From Vibrio panuliri (GTDB lineage: Bacteria; Pseudomonadota; Gammaproteobacteria; Enterobacterales; Vibrionaceae), in assembly GCF_009938205.1 (NCBI RefSeq), contig NZ_AP019654.1, positions 1,860,001 through 1,924,000 of the forward strand: 64,000 nucleotides of DNA. The letters run 5' to 3'. A program made the translations under genes and the position numbers. The notes beneath the pieces were generated by a model. The model did not search any database. It saw only the letters and a program-made list of their open reading frames with translations, and was not told the DNA's origin. Shown here piece after piece: positions 54,992 to 64,000 of the stretch (the stretch's first letter is position 1; each line of letters begins with the position of its first letter).

Positions 54992-56419
54992 ATGACACAG
55001 ACATCAGACAAACTTTCTCAGCATGTATCGAAACAAGAAGCGCAAATGGCGGAAGTGTTAGCCAAGATCGTAAAAGACAAATATCTTTGGGTTGATGCGC
55101 GAAAGCAAACGCAACCTTTGGCTGAATTCAAAGCACAGCTGCAACCGTCGGATCGCAGCTTCTACCAAGCGTTATCAGGTCAACAAACTGCGTTTATTCT
55201 TGAATGTAAAAAAGCCTCGCCGTCTAAAGGCTTAATCCGCGATGATTTCGATCTCGACTACATTGCTGCAACTTATGATCGTCACGCCAACGCAATTTCT
55301 GTACTTACTGACGAAAAGTATTTCCAAGGCAGTTTTGAGTTTTTGCCACAAGTACGCAAACAAGCTCGCCAGCCGATCTTGTGTAAAGATTTTATGGTTG
55401 ATAGCTACCAAGTGTACCTCGCTCGTCACTACCAAGCGGACGCAATCTTATTGATGCTCTCGGTACTCAACGACGCGCAATATCAAGAGCTTGCTGAGGT
55501 CGCACACGCGCTAGAGATGGGCGTATTAACCGAAGTCAGTAACCAAGAAGAACTTGAGCGTGCGGTACAGTTAGGCGCAAAGGTGATTGGCATCAATAAC
55601 CGCAATTTAAGAGATTTAAGTACGGATTTAACTCGCACTAAGCAACTTGCGCCTCTTATCCGCCAGCTTGCTCCAGATGCCACTATCATCTCTGAGTCAG
55701 GCATCTACACCCACCAGCAAGTCAGAGAGTTGGCTGAGTATGCCGACGGTTTTCTGATTGGCAGTTCATTAATGGCGGAGGAGAACCTTGAGCAAGCCGT
55801 TCGCAAAGTGACACTGGGGCAAAATAAAGTGTGTGGTTTAACCCATCCTGACGACGCAGCAAAAGCCTATCAATCGGGCGCGGTATATGGCGGTTTGATT
55901 TTCGTCGAAGCATCAAAACGCTACGTTAGCCCAGAGAATGCACGTCTAGTGATGAGCGGTGCGCCGCTTAACTATGTCGGGGTTTTCCAAAACCACCCAG
56001 TCGAAATTGTCGCCGAAATTGCTAGCCACTTAAATCTGTCCGCAGTACAGCTGCACGGCAGCGAGTCACAAGAATACGTTGACGTATTACGCATTCAATT
56101 ACCGCAAGACATTCAGATTTGGAAAGCTTACGGCGTGAGCAACAAACAAATACAACGACTTTCACGCCATATCGACCGTCATTTACTTGATGCCCAAGTC
56201 GGTAGTCAAAGTGGTGGCACAGGAAAAGTGTTTGATTGGTCACTCATTGGTTGTACCAAGGAAGTGATGCTAGCGGGCGGTTTATCCGCAGAAAACGCTC
56301 AGCAAGCCAGCGCATTGGGCTGCCTAGGTTTAGACCTCAATTCTGGTGTTGAAAGCGCACCAGGTAAAAAAGATTCAACGAAGTTGCAACAAGCGTTTGC
56401 TGCAATTAGAGAGTATTAA
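54992..56419 (+). CDS. trpCF: Bifunctional indole-3-glycerol phosphate synthase/phosphoribosylanthranilate isomerase
   Basis: Two consecutive steps of tryptophan synthesis in one 475-residue protein, as in E. coli. The N-terminal IGPS domain (about 1-258) has the catalytic motifs [25 protein letters not shown] and INNRNLRDL. The C-terminal PRAI domain (about 260-475) starts [10 protein letters not shown] (cysteine of the active site), and its catalytic aspartate is in GLDLNSGVE. Spacing of 9 bp after trpD. Confidence 0.96.
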   Translation: MTQTSDKLSQHVSKQEAQMAEVLAKIVKDKYLWVDARKQTQPLAEFKAQLQPSDRSFYQALSGQQTAFILECKKASPSKGLIRDDFDLDYIAATYDRHANAISVLTDEKYFQGSFEFLPQVRKQARQPILCKDFMVDSYQVYLARHYQADAILLMLSVLNDAQYQELAEVAHALEMGVLTEVSNQEELERAVQLGAKVIGINNRNLRDLSTDLTRTKQLAPLIRQLAPDATIISESGIYTHQQVRELAEYADGFLIGSSLMAEENLEQAVRKVTLGQNKVCGLTHPDDAAKAYQSGAVYGGLIFVEASKRYVSPENARLVMSGAPLNYVGVFQNHPVEIVAEIASHLNLSAVQLHGSESQEYVDVLRIQLPQDIQIWKAYGVSNKQIQRLSRHIDRHLLDAQVGSQSGGTGKVFDWSLIGCTKEVMLAGGLSAENAQQASALGCLGLDLNSGVESAPGKKDSTKLQQAFAAIREY

Positions 56420-56430
56420 GGAAGAAAGCA

Positions 56431-57621
56431 ATGGCGAAATTAAATGCCTATTTTGGCGAGTACGGCGGTCAGTATGTTCCGCAAATATTAGTGCCTGCGC
56501 TAGAGCAACTAGAGCAAGCGTTTATTGATGCACAGCAAGACCCTGATTTTCGCAGTGAATTTATGTCTCTGCTGCAAGAATATGCGGGTCGCCCTACGGC
56601 GCTGACACTCACCCGTAATCTGACGAAGGGTACCAAAACCAAATTGTACCTGAAACGTGAAGACCTACTGCACGGTGGTGCGCACAAAACTAACCAAGTT
56701 TTAGGACAAGCGCTGCTAGCCAAGCGCATGGGTAAAAATGAGATCATCGCAGAAACTGGCGCTGGACAGCATGGCGTAGCAACGGCGCTAGCCTGTGCGC
56801 TACTGGGGCTAAAATGCCGCGTTTATATGGGCGCTAAAGATGTCGAACGTCAAAGCCCTAACGTGTTTCGCATGAAATTGATGGGCGCAGAAGTCATTCC
56901 CGTTCACTCAGGATCTGCCACCCTAAAAGACGCATGTAATGAAGCGTTGCGCGACTGGTCTGGTAGCTATGAAACCGCACATTACTTACTTGGCACAGCA
57001 GCGGGGCCTCACCCATTCCCAACGATTGTGCGCGATTTCCAACGCATGATCGGTGAAGAGACTAAAAACCAAATTCTCGCTCGTGAAGGCCGCCTTCCGG
57101 ATGCCGTTATCGCTTGTGTTGGCGGTGGTTCAAACGCCATTGGTATGTTTGCTGATTTTATCGATGAAGAGCAGGTACGCCTTATTGGTGTTGAACCTGC
57201 CGGTAAAGGGATTGATACCGATCAACACGGGGCACCATTGAAACACGGCAAAACAGGCATTTTCTTCGGTATGAAAGCGCCGTTAATGCAAGATGCCAAT
57301 GGTCAAGTCGAAGAATCATACTCGGTCTCGGCTGGTCTTGATTTCCCATCTGTAGGTCCGCAGCATGCGCACCTTAATGCGATTGGTCGAGCAGAATATG
57401 ACAACGTGACCGATGATGAAGCCTTAGAAGCGTTCCAAGAACTGGCACGCAGCGAAGGGATCATTCCCGCTCTTGAGTCCTCTCACGCGTTAGCTCATGC
57501 CTTACGCATGGCGCGAGAAAACCCAGAAAAAGAGCAGCTACTGGTTGTAAACCTATCCGGTCGTGGTGACAAAGACATCTTTACTGTCCACGCCATTTTA
57601 GAAGAAAAAGGGGTGATGTAA
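56431..57621 (+). CDS. trpB: Tryptophan synthase beta chain
   Basis: Condenses indole with serine to give tryptophan, using PLP. 396 residues; the PLP lysine is K86 in [11 protein letters not shown], and the phosphate-binding loop is VGGGSNAIG. The ETGAGQHG motif that marks the TrpB family is complete. The stop codon overlaps the start of trpA (TAATG), a conserved coupling that helps make equal amounts of the two subunits. Confidence 0.97.
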   Translation: MAKLNAYFGEYGGQYVPQILVPALEQLEQAFIDAQQDPDFRSEFMSLLQEYAGRPTALTLTRNLTKGTKTKLYLKREDLLHGGAHKTNQVLGQALLAKRMGKNEIIAETGAGQHGVATALACALLGLKCRVYMGAKDVERQSPNVFRMKLMGAEVIPVHSGSATLKDACNEALRDWSGSYETAHYLLGTAAGPHPFPTIVRDFQRMIGEETKNQILAREGRLPDAVIACVGGGSNAIGMFADFIDEEQVRLIGVEPAGKGIDTDQHGAPLKHGKTGIFFGMKAPLMQDANGQVEESYSVSAGLDFPSVGPQHAHLNAIGRAEYDNVTDDEALEAFQELARSEGIIPALESSHALAHALRMARENPEKEQLLVVNLSGRGDKDIFTVHAILEEKGVM

Positions 57622-58427
57622 TGGACCGTTATCAATTGATGTTTGACCGTCTAGGCGAAAAGAAGCAAGGTGCATTTGTTCCGTTTGTGACCGTGTGCGA
57701 TCCCAACCCAGAGCTCTCACTAGAGATTATGCGGACTTTGGTAAAATCAGGGGCCGATGCACTTGAGTTGGGGATGCCATTTTCCGACCCGTTAGCGGAT
57801 GGTCCGACAATTCAAGGTGCCAATATTCGCGCGCTAGACTCAGGGGCAACTCCCGATATTTGCTTTGAGTTAATCAGCAAAATTCGCAGTGAGTTCCCTG
57901 AATTACCGATTGGTCTTTTGATGTACGCGAATCTTGTCTTTTCACGCGGCATCGAGAATTTTTATCAACGTTGCGCCAATGCAGGGGTTGATTCTGTGCT
58001 GATCGCTGATGTCCCAACCAACGAGAGTGCGGAGTTTGTCGCTGCGGCAGAAAAGTATGGCGTTCACCCAATCTTTATTGCGCCCCCAACCGCCAGTAAT
58101 GAGACGCTAAAATCCGTTGCAGAGCTTGGTGGAGGTTACACCTACCTACTTTCACGCGCTGGGGTAACAGGGGCAGAGACGAAAGCCAACATGCCAGTTA
58201 ACGATATGCTTGATCGTCTTAACCAATTTGACGCTCCACCCGCTTTACTTGGTTTTGGCATTTCTCAACCTGAGCAAGTGAAGCAAGCACTAGACGCTGG
58301 TGCTGCGGGGGCCATTTCAGGCTCCGCGGTGGTCAAGATCATTGAAAGCCATCAAACCGAGCCTGAACAACTGCTCACTAAACTTAGCCAGTTTATCGCG
58401 CAAATGAAGCAAGCTACTCATCGATAG
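57621..58427 (+). CDS. trpA: Tryptophan synthase alpha chain
   Basis: Splits indole-3-glycerol phosphate to indole, which is channelled to TrpB. 268 residues; the catalytic pair E49 and D60 (in [16 protein letters not shown]) has the same numbers as the Salmonella enzyme. It closes the trp operon, followed by a strong terminator. Confidence 0.97.
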   Translation: MDRYQLMFDRLGEKKQGAFVPFVTVCDPNPELSLEIMRTLVKSGADALELGMPFSDPLADGPTIQGANIRALDSGATPDICFELISKIRSEFPELPIGLLMYANLVFSRGIENFYQRCANAGVDSVLIADVPTNESAEFVAAAEKYGVHPIFIAPPTASNETLKSVAELGGGYTYLLSRAGVTGAETKANMPVNDMLDRLNQFDAPPALLGFGISQPEQVKQALDAGAAGAISGSAVVKIIESHQTEPEQLLTKLSQFIAQMKQATHR

Positions 58428-58462
58428 TGGCAGAGAAATGCCTTTGAACCACTTTGTCAGTT

Positions 58463-58496
58463 AAAAAAAATCCAGCTCAAAGAGCTGGATTTTTTT
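58463..58496 (+). terminator. Intrinsic terminator of the trp operon
   Basis: An A-run and TCCAGCTC pair with GAGCTGGA and a long T-run, between trpA and the convergent OMP gene. It can work in both directions. Confidence 0.93.
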
Positions 58497-58511
58497 GCAA
58501 CCGTTAAACGA

Positions 58512-59003
58512 TTATAGGAAATGGAACGTTGCGTTAAGTGTGAAGTTTTTAACGTCTTCTTTTTTCATTGAGAACACGCTGTAACTTGCACCTACTGACA
58601 CAGGGCCTAGTAGGAAGTATTCTGCGCCCACGCCGTACATCACATCAACGTCATCTTCTTTGAAGTTGGTTCCTTTCAGCTCGTAAGAGTGAACCCCTGC
58701 TTTGGCGTAAAGGTGTAGTGGACCAAGATCAATACTTGGCTTCGCTGCAAAGTAAACTGATGAAGCTTCTAGGTCACGCACGACACCGTCATATTTTACG
58801 TTGTCGAAATCACCGAAGTTTTGGTAACCCGCTTCTAGGCCAATCAGAGGCAGAATACCTGTACCAACGTGAACGTTGTATGAGGTTGATGACTCACCGC
58901 CTAGATCAGCTTGACCTACACTCGCACCACCGTAAATCCATGAATCCGCAGAAGCTGTCGCTGATGCACCTAAAAGTGCCAAAGCGAGTAGTGTCTTTTT
59001 CAT
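58512..59003 (-). CDS. Small outer-membrane beta-barrel protein
   Basis: 163 residues with a clear signal peptide (cleavage after ATASA, residue 19) and a mature part of alternating amphipathic strands (GLEAGYQNFGDFDNV, SVYFAAKPSI, LHLYAKAGVHSYEL), ending in a terminal aromatic (FHFL). It is predicted to form an eight-stranded barrel of the OmpA/OmpW-like class. Glycine- and aromatic-rich repeats support the barrel. The function is unknown. AGAAGGG precedes the ATG. Confidence 0.8.
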   Translation of the reverse strand: MKKTLLALALLGASATASADSWIYGGASVGQADLGGESSTSYNVHVGTGILPLIGLEAGYQNFGDFDNVKYDGVVRDLEASSVYFAAKPSIDLGPLHLYAKAGVHSYELKGTNFKEDDVDVMYGVGAEYFLLGPVSVGASYSVFSMKKEDVKNFTLNATFHFL

Positions 59004-59171
59004 AATTACCCTTCTCTTATAATTTTATCAGTTCGGCAATAGATTGCCGGAACTCTGACAGTTGTCTATTTTTGGCTAAAATAAAGCAAATTACGTACCG
59101 CTGTGTAAGCCGTAAGTAAAAATAAACCCCACCAGCCCAAAAATGCTAGTGGGGTTAATAAGTTAGATTAA

Positions 59172-62100
59172 TCAACAAGCATCAATAGCATTTTTAACGC
59201 GTTTATCTGATACCGGATATGGCGTTCCCAATTGCTGAGCAAACAAGCTAACTCGCAGTTCTTCAAGCATCCAACGTATTTCTTTGACGTTTTCTGGCAC
59301 CGCCATCCCTTTCGGGATCTTGTTTAGTAGCTCTTTGTAATCGCTAGTGACTGACTCAACCTTTAGCATATGTAGACGATCTTTGTTCGGGTCAATCGGA
59401 AGTTTCTCCATCCGACGCTCAATCGCACGCATATAACGTAGAATGTCCGGCAAACGTTTCCAACCACACTCAGTCGCAAAACCTTTGAAAATCAAACCTT
59501 CTACCTGTGCTTTAATATCCGACAAGGCGAAAGCCATCGTGAAATCAATCTTGCCTTTAAGCTTTTTGTTGATGTTAAACGCAGTCGTTAGAATCGTCTC
59601 AACTTGCTGAGCGATATCAACCACAGTATCACCGAGTTCACCACGAACATGCTCTTTAAGTGCTTCAAACTTGTCAGCTTCCCAAACAAGTCCGCCCTGC
59701 TCTTCAATCAGTTTATCAACACCGCAAGCAATACAGTCATCAATCAAGTCCATGACCTTGCCATACGGGTTGAAATAAAGACCCAGCTTCGATTTGTTTG
59801 GTAGATTGGTGTGCAAGTATTTAATAGGCGAAGGCACGTTAAGTAACACTAAACGACGCTGGCCTGCACGCATCGCCGAGATTTGCTCTTGCTCGGTTTC
59901 ATACAGTTTGATCTCGACACTGTCTTTGGCATCAACAATAGCTGGATAGGCTTTAACATCATACCCGCCACGTTTTTGCTGATACACTTTAGGCAACTCA
60001 CCAAAGCTCCAGGTATGAAGCCCTTGTTGCTCGATATCGTCATCCGCGACTTTCGATAGCGTCTCTTGCACTTTATCTTTCAAGCTGTCTTTCAGCTCGT
60101 GCAGATCTTTGTGCTCTTTGAGCTTGCGATTGCGATGGTCAACCGCGCGGTACGTCACTTTCAAGTGCTCTGGCACCTGCTCAAGATTCCAATCTTCACG
60201 TAGCAGCTCGACACCTGTCATGCGACGCAGTTCTTTCTCTAACGCATCAAGCAACGGCATTTCTAATGGCGTGGCTCGCGCAAGAAACGCATCCGCATAG
60301 TTTGGCGCTGGCACAAAGTTTTTGCGCAAGGTTTTAGGTAGCGATTTGATCAAACTCACCACCAACTCATGGCGAAGGCCCGGGATCTGCCAGTCAAACC
60401 CAGCGGTTTCCACTTGGTTTAAGATCGGCAGTGGCAGATGCACCGTGACACCGTCACTGTCATCACCCGGTTCAAACTGGTAGCTCAGTTTGAGTTTGAT
60501 GCCATTCTGGTACCAGAAATTCGGGTAATCTAAGTCAGTAACATGACTCGCATCCCCTCTGAACAACATCTCTTTTTCGAAATTAAGCAGTTCTGGGGTC
60601 GCTTTTGATGTCTTCTTCCACCATGTGTCGAAGTGCTTGCCAGACACCACTTCCGTGCCCACTCGCTGATCATAAAAGTCAAACAACTCGTCGTCATCGA
60701 CCAAAATATCACGACGACGCGACTTATGCTCTAGCTCTTCCACTTCCTGTAAAAGCTTGCGGTTTTGCTTAAAGAAGGCATGCTTGGTTTCCCATTCACC
60801 TTCAACCAACGCACTGCGGATAAAGATCTCACGGCTGATGCTCGCATCAATGTTGCTGTAATTAACCAAGCGTTTAGGCACGATGGGTACCCCGTACAGC
60901 ATCACTTTTTCATAGGCCATAACGGCGGCGCGTTTTTTCGACCAATGTGGCTCACTGTAGCTACGCTTAATCAGGTGCTTCGCCAGTGGTTCAATCCATT
61001 CCGGTTGAATTTTGGCGATAATCCGTCCCCACAAGCGAGAGGTTTCGACCAACTCAGCCGACATAATCCACTTCGGCTGTTTCTTAAACAGACCCGACGC
61101 TGGGAAAATGTGAAAACGGGCATTACGAGCGCCTTGATAGTCATTTTTCTCTTGGTCTTTGATACCAATATGCGATAGCAAACCAACCAAGATGGCACTG
61201 TGTACACCCTGATAACTAGCAGGCTCTGTGTTGAGCTTAAACTCCATCTCACGCATGGATTGGTGAATTTGGAAATACACATCTTGCCACTCACGCACGC
61301 GCAGGTAATTGAGATAATCTTGTTTACACTGTTTGCGGAATTGGTTGCCAGACAGTTGCTTCTGCTGCTTTTGAATGTAATCCCATAGATTCACAAACGT
61401 CAGAAAATCCGACTCTTCATGGAAGAAGCGACGATGTTTGTCATCCGATGATTGTTGTTTGTCACTTGGGCGTTCACGTGGGTCTTGAATCGACAAGGCT
61501 GAAGCAACAATCATCACTTCTTTGAGCGCACCGTATTTAGGCGACTCAAGTACCATGCGCGCTAAACGAGGGTCGATTGGCAAACGCGCCAACTGACGAC
61601 CAACCGGAGTTAAACGCTTCTTCGGATCCTTCGCGTCTGAGTTGATTGCACCCAACTCTTCTAGCAGGCGCACACCATCAAGAATATTGCGTTTGTCTGG
61701 CGCTTCAACGAATGGGAAAGCTTCGATGTCTCCCAAGCCAAGAGCCGTCATCTGTAAGATAACCGAGGCTAAGTTGGTACGAAGAATTTCTGGGTCAGTA
61801 AACTCAGGACGAGAATTGAAATCTTCTTCTGAGTACAAACGAATACAGATACCTTCTTCAACACGACCACAACGACCTTTGCGTTGGTTAGCACTCGCTT
61901 GTGAGACAGGTTCAATCGGCAATCGCTGCACCTTAGTTCGGTAGCTGTAACGACTGATACGCGCCGTGCCCGGATCGATAACGTATTTTATGCCAGGTAC
62001 CGTCAGAGACGTTTCGGCAACGTTGGTCGCTAGAACGATGCGACGTCCTGCGTGAGGTTGAAAAATCTTATTCTGCTCACCCGCAGACAAGCGCGCATAA

Positions 62101-63101
62101 AGCGGCACAATCTCGGTGCTCTTAAGGTTGCGTTTTGCCAACGCATCAGCGGTATCACGAATTTCTCGCTCACCGTTCATAAAGATCAGGATATCACCCA
62201 AACCTTCATCACACAGTTCATCAACCGCTTCAAAAATCCCTTCCAACTGATCACGATCATCATCCCCTTCTCCACTGAGTGGTCGATAACGCGTTTCAAC
62301 CGGATAGGTACGGCCGGAAACTTCGATAATGGGCGCATCACTAAAGTGTTTAGAAAAACGCTCTGGATCGATGGTTGCTGAAGTAATGATCACTTTAAGA
62401 TCAGGGCGACGAGGCAGCAGCTCTTTTAGATAGCCAAGAATAAAGTCGATATTCAGGCTACGCTCATGCGCTTCATCGATAATGATGGTGTCGTATTGGT
62501 TTAAGAAACGGTCGTGTTGAATTTCAGCCAGTAATATACCGTCTGTCATCAACTTAATTTGCGTGTTCTCAGAGATTTGATCGTTAAAACGAACCTTATA
62601 ACCAACAAATTCACCGAGTTGAGTTTGCATCTCCTCGGCGATACGATTTGCCACCGAACGTGCTGCTAAACGACGCGGCTGAGTGTGGCCTATTAGACCA
62701 AACTTACCACGGCCTAACTCGGCACAGATTTTAGGAAGCTGAGTGGTTTTGCCCGAACCCGTTTCACCGGCAACGATGACAACTTGGTTCTCTTCAATGG
62801 CTTTGGCGATATCGTCTCTTTTCTGACTCACTGGCAGAATATCTGGGTAGTCGATAGTGATAGGCTGAGCAGCACGCTGCTCTACTTCCATCATCGACTT
62901 GGCGATATCCAAAGCAATTTCATCAAACACGGCATTGCGTGCCGTCTCTTTCTTAATTTTACTCGCACCTGCAATTCGTTTACTTAAACGAAAACGATCA
63001 CGCAACATGCATTGTTGCAAAGCCTTGCGCAAAGACGCAGGCGTATTCGCTTGCGCATGCTGCTCTTTAGGCGCGTTGTTGTTCGGCTGTGACGAAGTCA
63101 A
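59172..63101 (-). CDS. hrpA: ATP-dependent RNA helicase HrpA
   Basis: A 1309-residue DEAH-box 3'-5' RNA helicase (E. coli HrpA is 1300), which acts on stalled ribosomes and mRNA. Walker A GETGSGKTT is at 112-120, DEAH at 209-212, SAT at about 245, motif VI QRKGRCGRV at about 420; helicase-associated and OB-fold domains follow, then the HrpA-specific C-terminal domain. The only plausible start is TTG at 63101 with AGGACA upstream; no ATG precedes it in frame before a stop. This fits the family N-terminus, where a common stretch reads MLRDRFRLSKRI. Confidence 0.95.
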   Translation of the reverse strand: MTSSQPNNNAPKEQHAQANTPASLRKALQQCMLRDRFRLSKRIAGASKIKKETARNAVFDEIALDIAKSMMEVEQRAAQPITIDYPDILPVSQKRDDIAKAIEENQVVIVAGETGSGKTTQLPKICAELGRGKFGLIGHTQPRRLAARSVANRIAEEMQTQLGEFVGYKVRFNDQISENTQIKLMTDGILLAEIQHDRFLNQYDTIIIDEAHERSLNIDFILGYLKELLPRRPDLKVIITSATIDPERFSKHFSDAPIIEVSGRTYPVETRYRPLSGEGDDDRDQLEGIFEAVDELCDEGLGDILIFMNGEREIRDTADALAKRNLKSTEIVPLYARLSAGEQNKIFQPHAGRRIVLATNVAETSLTVPGIKYVIDPGTARISRYSYRTKVQRLPIEPVSQASANQRKGRCGRVEEGICIRLYSEEDFNSRPEFTDPEILRTNLASVILQMTALGLGDIEAFPFVEAPDKRNILDGVRLLEELGAINSDAKDPKKRLTPVGRQLARLPIDPRLARMVLESPKYGALKEVMIVASALSIQDPRERPSDKQQSSDDKHRRFFHEESDFLTFVNLWDYIQKQQKQLSGNQFRKQCKQDYLNYLRVREWQDVYFQIHQSMREMEFKLNTEPASYQGVHSAILVGLLSHIGIKDQEKNDYQGARNARFHIFPASGLFKKQPKWIMSAELVETSRLWGRIIAKIQPEWIEPLAKHLIKRSYSEPHWSKKRAAVMAYEKVMLYGVPIVPKRLVNYSNIDASISREIFIRSALVEGEWETKHAFFKQNRKLLQEVEELEHKSRRRDILVDDDELFDFYDQRVGTEVVSGKHFDTWWKKTSKATPELLNFEKEMLFRGDASHVTDLDYPNFWYQNGIKLKLSYQFEPGDDSDGVTVHLPLPILNQVETAGFDWQIPGLRHELVVSLIKSLPKTLRKNFVPAPNYADAFLARATPLEMPLLDALEKELRRMTGVELLREDWNLEQVPEHLKVTYRAVDHRNRKLKEHKDLHELKDSLKDKVQETLSKVADDDIEQQGLHTWSFGELPKVYQQKRGGYDVKAYPAIVDAKDSVEIKLYETEQEQISAMRAGQRRLVLLNVPSPIKYLHTNLPNKSKLGLYFNPYGKVMDLIDDCIACGVDKLIEEQGGLVWEADKFEALKEHVRGELGDTVVDIAQQVETILTTAFNINKKLKGKIDFTMAFALSDIKAQVEGLIFKGFATECGWKRLPDILRYMRAIERRMEKLPIDPNKDRLHMLKVESVTSDYKELLNKIPKGMAVPENVKEIRWMLEELRVSLFAQQLGTPYPVSDKRVKNAIDAC

Positions 63102-63146
63102 AGCGTGTCCTATTTTCTACTTTTCAAAACTGCGCGAATTGTATCA

Positions 63147-63180
63147 CAAAAAAGCCCATCAACATGCTCTGCTGATGGGC
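63147..63180 (-). terminator. Intrinsic terminator after the right-edge gene
   Basis: GCCCATCA (63154-63161) pairs with TGATGGGC (63173-63180). Read leftward it is followed by TTTTTTG, and lies between the partial barrel gene and hrpA. Confidence 0.88.
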
Positions 63181-63206
63181 GCTTAAGGAGATTAATTTAC
63201 CGTTGG

Positions 63207-64000
63207 CTAAAAGTTAAACTGGACGTAGAGGGTATTGTAGTTACTGCCCCCTTTAATTCGCCCAAACTGAGACGATTGCTCAAAGATTGCGCTCCGGTGA
63301 TGCAATGAGTATCCAACCCAAACATGTTTCCAGTCTGATTGGTTAAACAAGTCACCTACGTTCACATCCAAAGAGACATCCAAGTAGTTGAGCAAACGGC
63401 TTGGTGTGTAACCTTTGCGTTCCATTTCGCTGGCTTCAATATGGGTAATATTATCAATGTAAGACATCCCCTCCGCCACACCTAAACGCCAACGAGTTGG
63501 CCAATCAAAGTTCAAATATGCCTTAATTGCAGCAATGTACTCCGTGCTGTGATCTTGAACTTCAGAAGACCAGTGGTGTGCGATACCGGGCGTAAAATAA
63601 ATATCAACCGGCCAACCAAACAGTTCATCAGTTAAAGGATGACCATAGAAGAGTGATGTCATTTGGTTGTTATACGGGTCTTTCTCACCAGAAAACGTCA
63701 GAATGTCGCCCATATTAGAAGGTGTGGCAAAACCGTGGGCAATGCGCAAATAACGCTTGTTGCTCAATTCGGACTTACGCGGTTTGGTTTTGTCGGTAAA
63801 GAAACCAAAGCCAACTAACACTTCACCTTCATATCGGTCATTGACCGCTTCGGTGTGGTAAGCATTGTGATCTAAACGTGTCACGCTGGTTGAACCAAGC
63901 AAATAGAGATTCGAAGTCACATGATAGCGTGCGCTCACGCCAACATTAACATCCACCCCTGCCCCTGTAGTTTGACCAGTAAAATTGCGAAATGCGTAGT
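63207..64000 (-). CDS. Outer-membrane beta-barrel protein, truncated by the right window edge
   Basis: The C-terminal 263 or so residues of a gene whose start lies beyond 64000; the frame stays open to the edge (YAFRNFTGQTTGAGVDVN before the first in-window GTG). Repeated aromatic strands (GEVLVGFGFFTDK, WVGYSLHHRSAIFE) and a terminal FNF fit an outer-membrane barrel. The closing segment SLHHRSAIFEQSSQFGRIKGGSNYN resembles PagL-like lipid A deacylase barrels or MipA/OmpV proteins; I cannot decide. Confidence 0.65.
   Translation of the reverse strand, partial: YAFRNFTGQTTGAGVDVNVGVSARYHVTSNLYLLGSTSVTRLDHNAYHTEAVNDRYEGEVLVGFGFFTDKTKPRKSELSNKRYLRIAHGFATPSNMGDILTFSGEKDPYNNQMTSLFYGHPLTDELFGWPVDIYFTPGIAHHWSSEVQDHSTEYIAAIKAYLNFDWPTRWRLGVAEGMSYIDNITHIEASEMERKGYTPSRLLNYLDVSLDVNVGDLFNQSDWKHVWVGYSLHHRSAIFEQSSQFGRIKGGSNYNTLYVQFNF

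Overview
The window looks like chromosomal DNA from a Vibrio or close Vibrionaceae relative. The evidence is moderate GC content with AT-rich gaps, enterobacteria-like gene blocks (trxB-cydD-cydC; trpH-yciO-rluB divergent from trpL-trpEGDCFBA), a tryptophanase operon, a DUF3392 gene beside sanA, and many two-component and c-di-GMP genes. The species call is inference. No rRNA, tRNA, insertion sequence, prophage or CRISPR array was recognised.

Layout. 0-6 kb: a methyl-accepting chemotaxis protein with a c-type haem motif, asnS behind a structured leader, two tandem small unknown paralogues, and an aspartate/aromatic aminotransferase. 6-13.4 kb: an unknown small protein, a DEAH helicase, NAD-malic enzyme maeA, DUF3392, sanA and a GGDEF protein. 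13.4-21.7 kb: a DUF2797 protein, a paired PLP-fold enzyme and 2-oxoglutarate dioxygenase, then trxB and cydDC. 21.8-26.7 kb: an ectoine-degradation-like cluster (doeA-doeX-doeC-doeD) with no doeB. 26.7-38.4 kb: msrA-like, cytochrome b561, an orphan pilin-like protein, a NylB-like serine hydrolase divergent from a LysR regulator, a second GGDEF protein, a TrmH/SpoU methyltransferase, fdxA, a COG2509 flavoprotein, a GNAT-isochorismatase pair and a third GGDEF protein. 38.4-42.3 kb: tnaA with an NSS-family transporter, preceded by about 940 bp of AT-rich non-coding DNA. 42.3-48.6 kb: a 1734-residue hybrid kinase with an HD-GYP response regulator. 48.8-58.4 kb: rluB, yciO and trpH, then the complete trp operon with operator, leader peptide and attenuator. 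58.5-64 kb: a small outer-membrane barrel, hrpA, and the end of a gene cut by the right edge.

How the genes work together. The trp operon makes tryptophan under what looks like combined TrpR repression and attenuation; tnaA breaks tryptophan to indole, pyruvate and ammonia. TrxB and CydDC serve thiol redox balance and cytochrome bd assembly. Three membrane GGDEF proteins, all with an I-site, and one HD-GYP phosphodiesterase controlled by a large sensor kinase suggest rich c-di-GMP input.

The most unusual points are the 2OG-dioxygenase/PLP pair whose PLP member lacks the desulfurase cysteine, the doe cluster without its deacetylase, the tna operon with a divergent NSS transporter and no visible TnaC, the haem-c chemoreceptor, the asnS leader hairpin, and the tandem HPDWLHIAEDA paralogues. 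No wholly new multi-gene system could be demonstrated from sequence alone.
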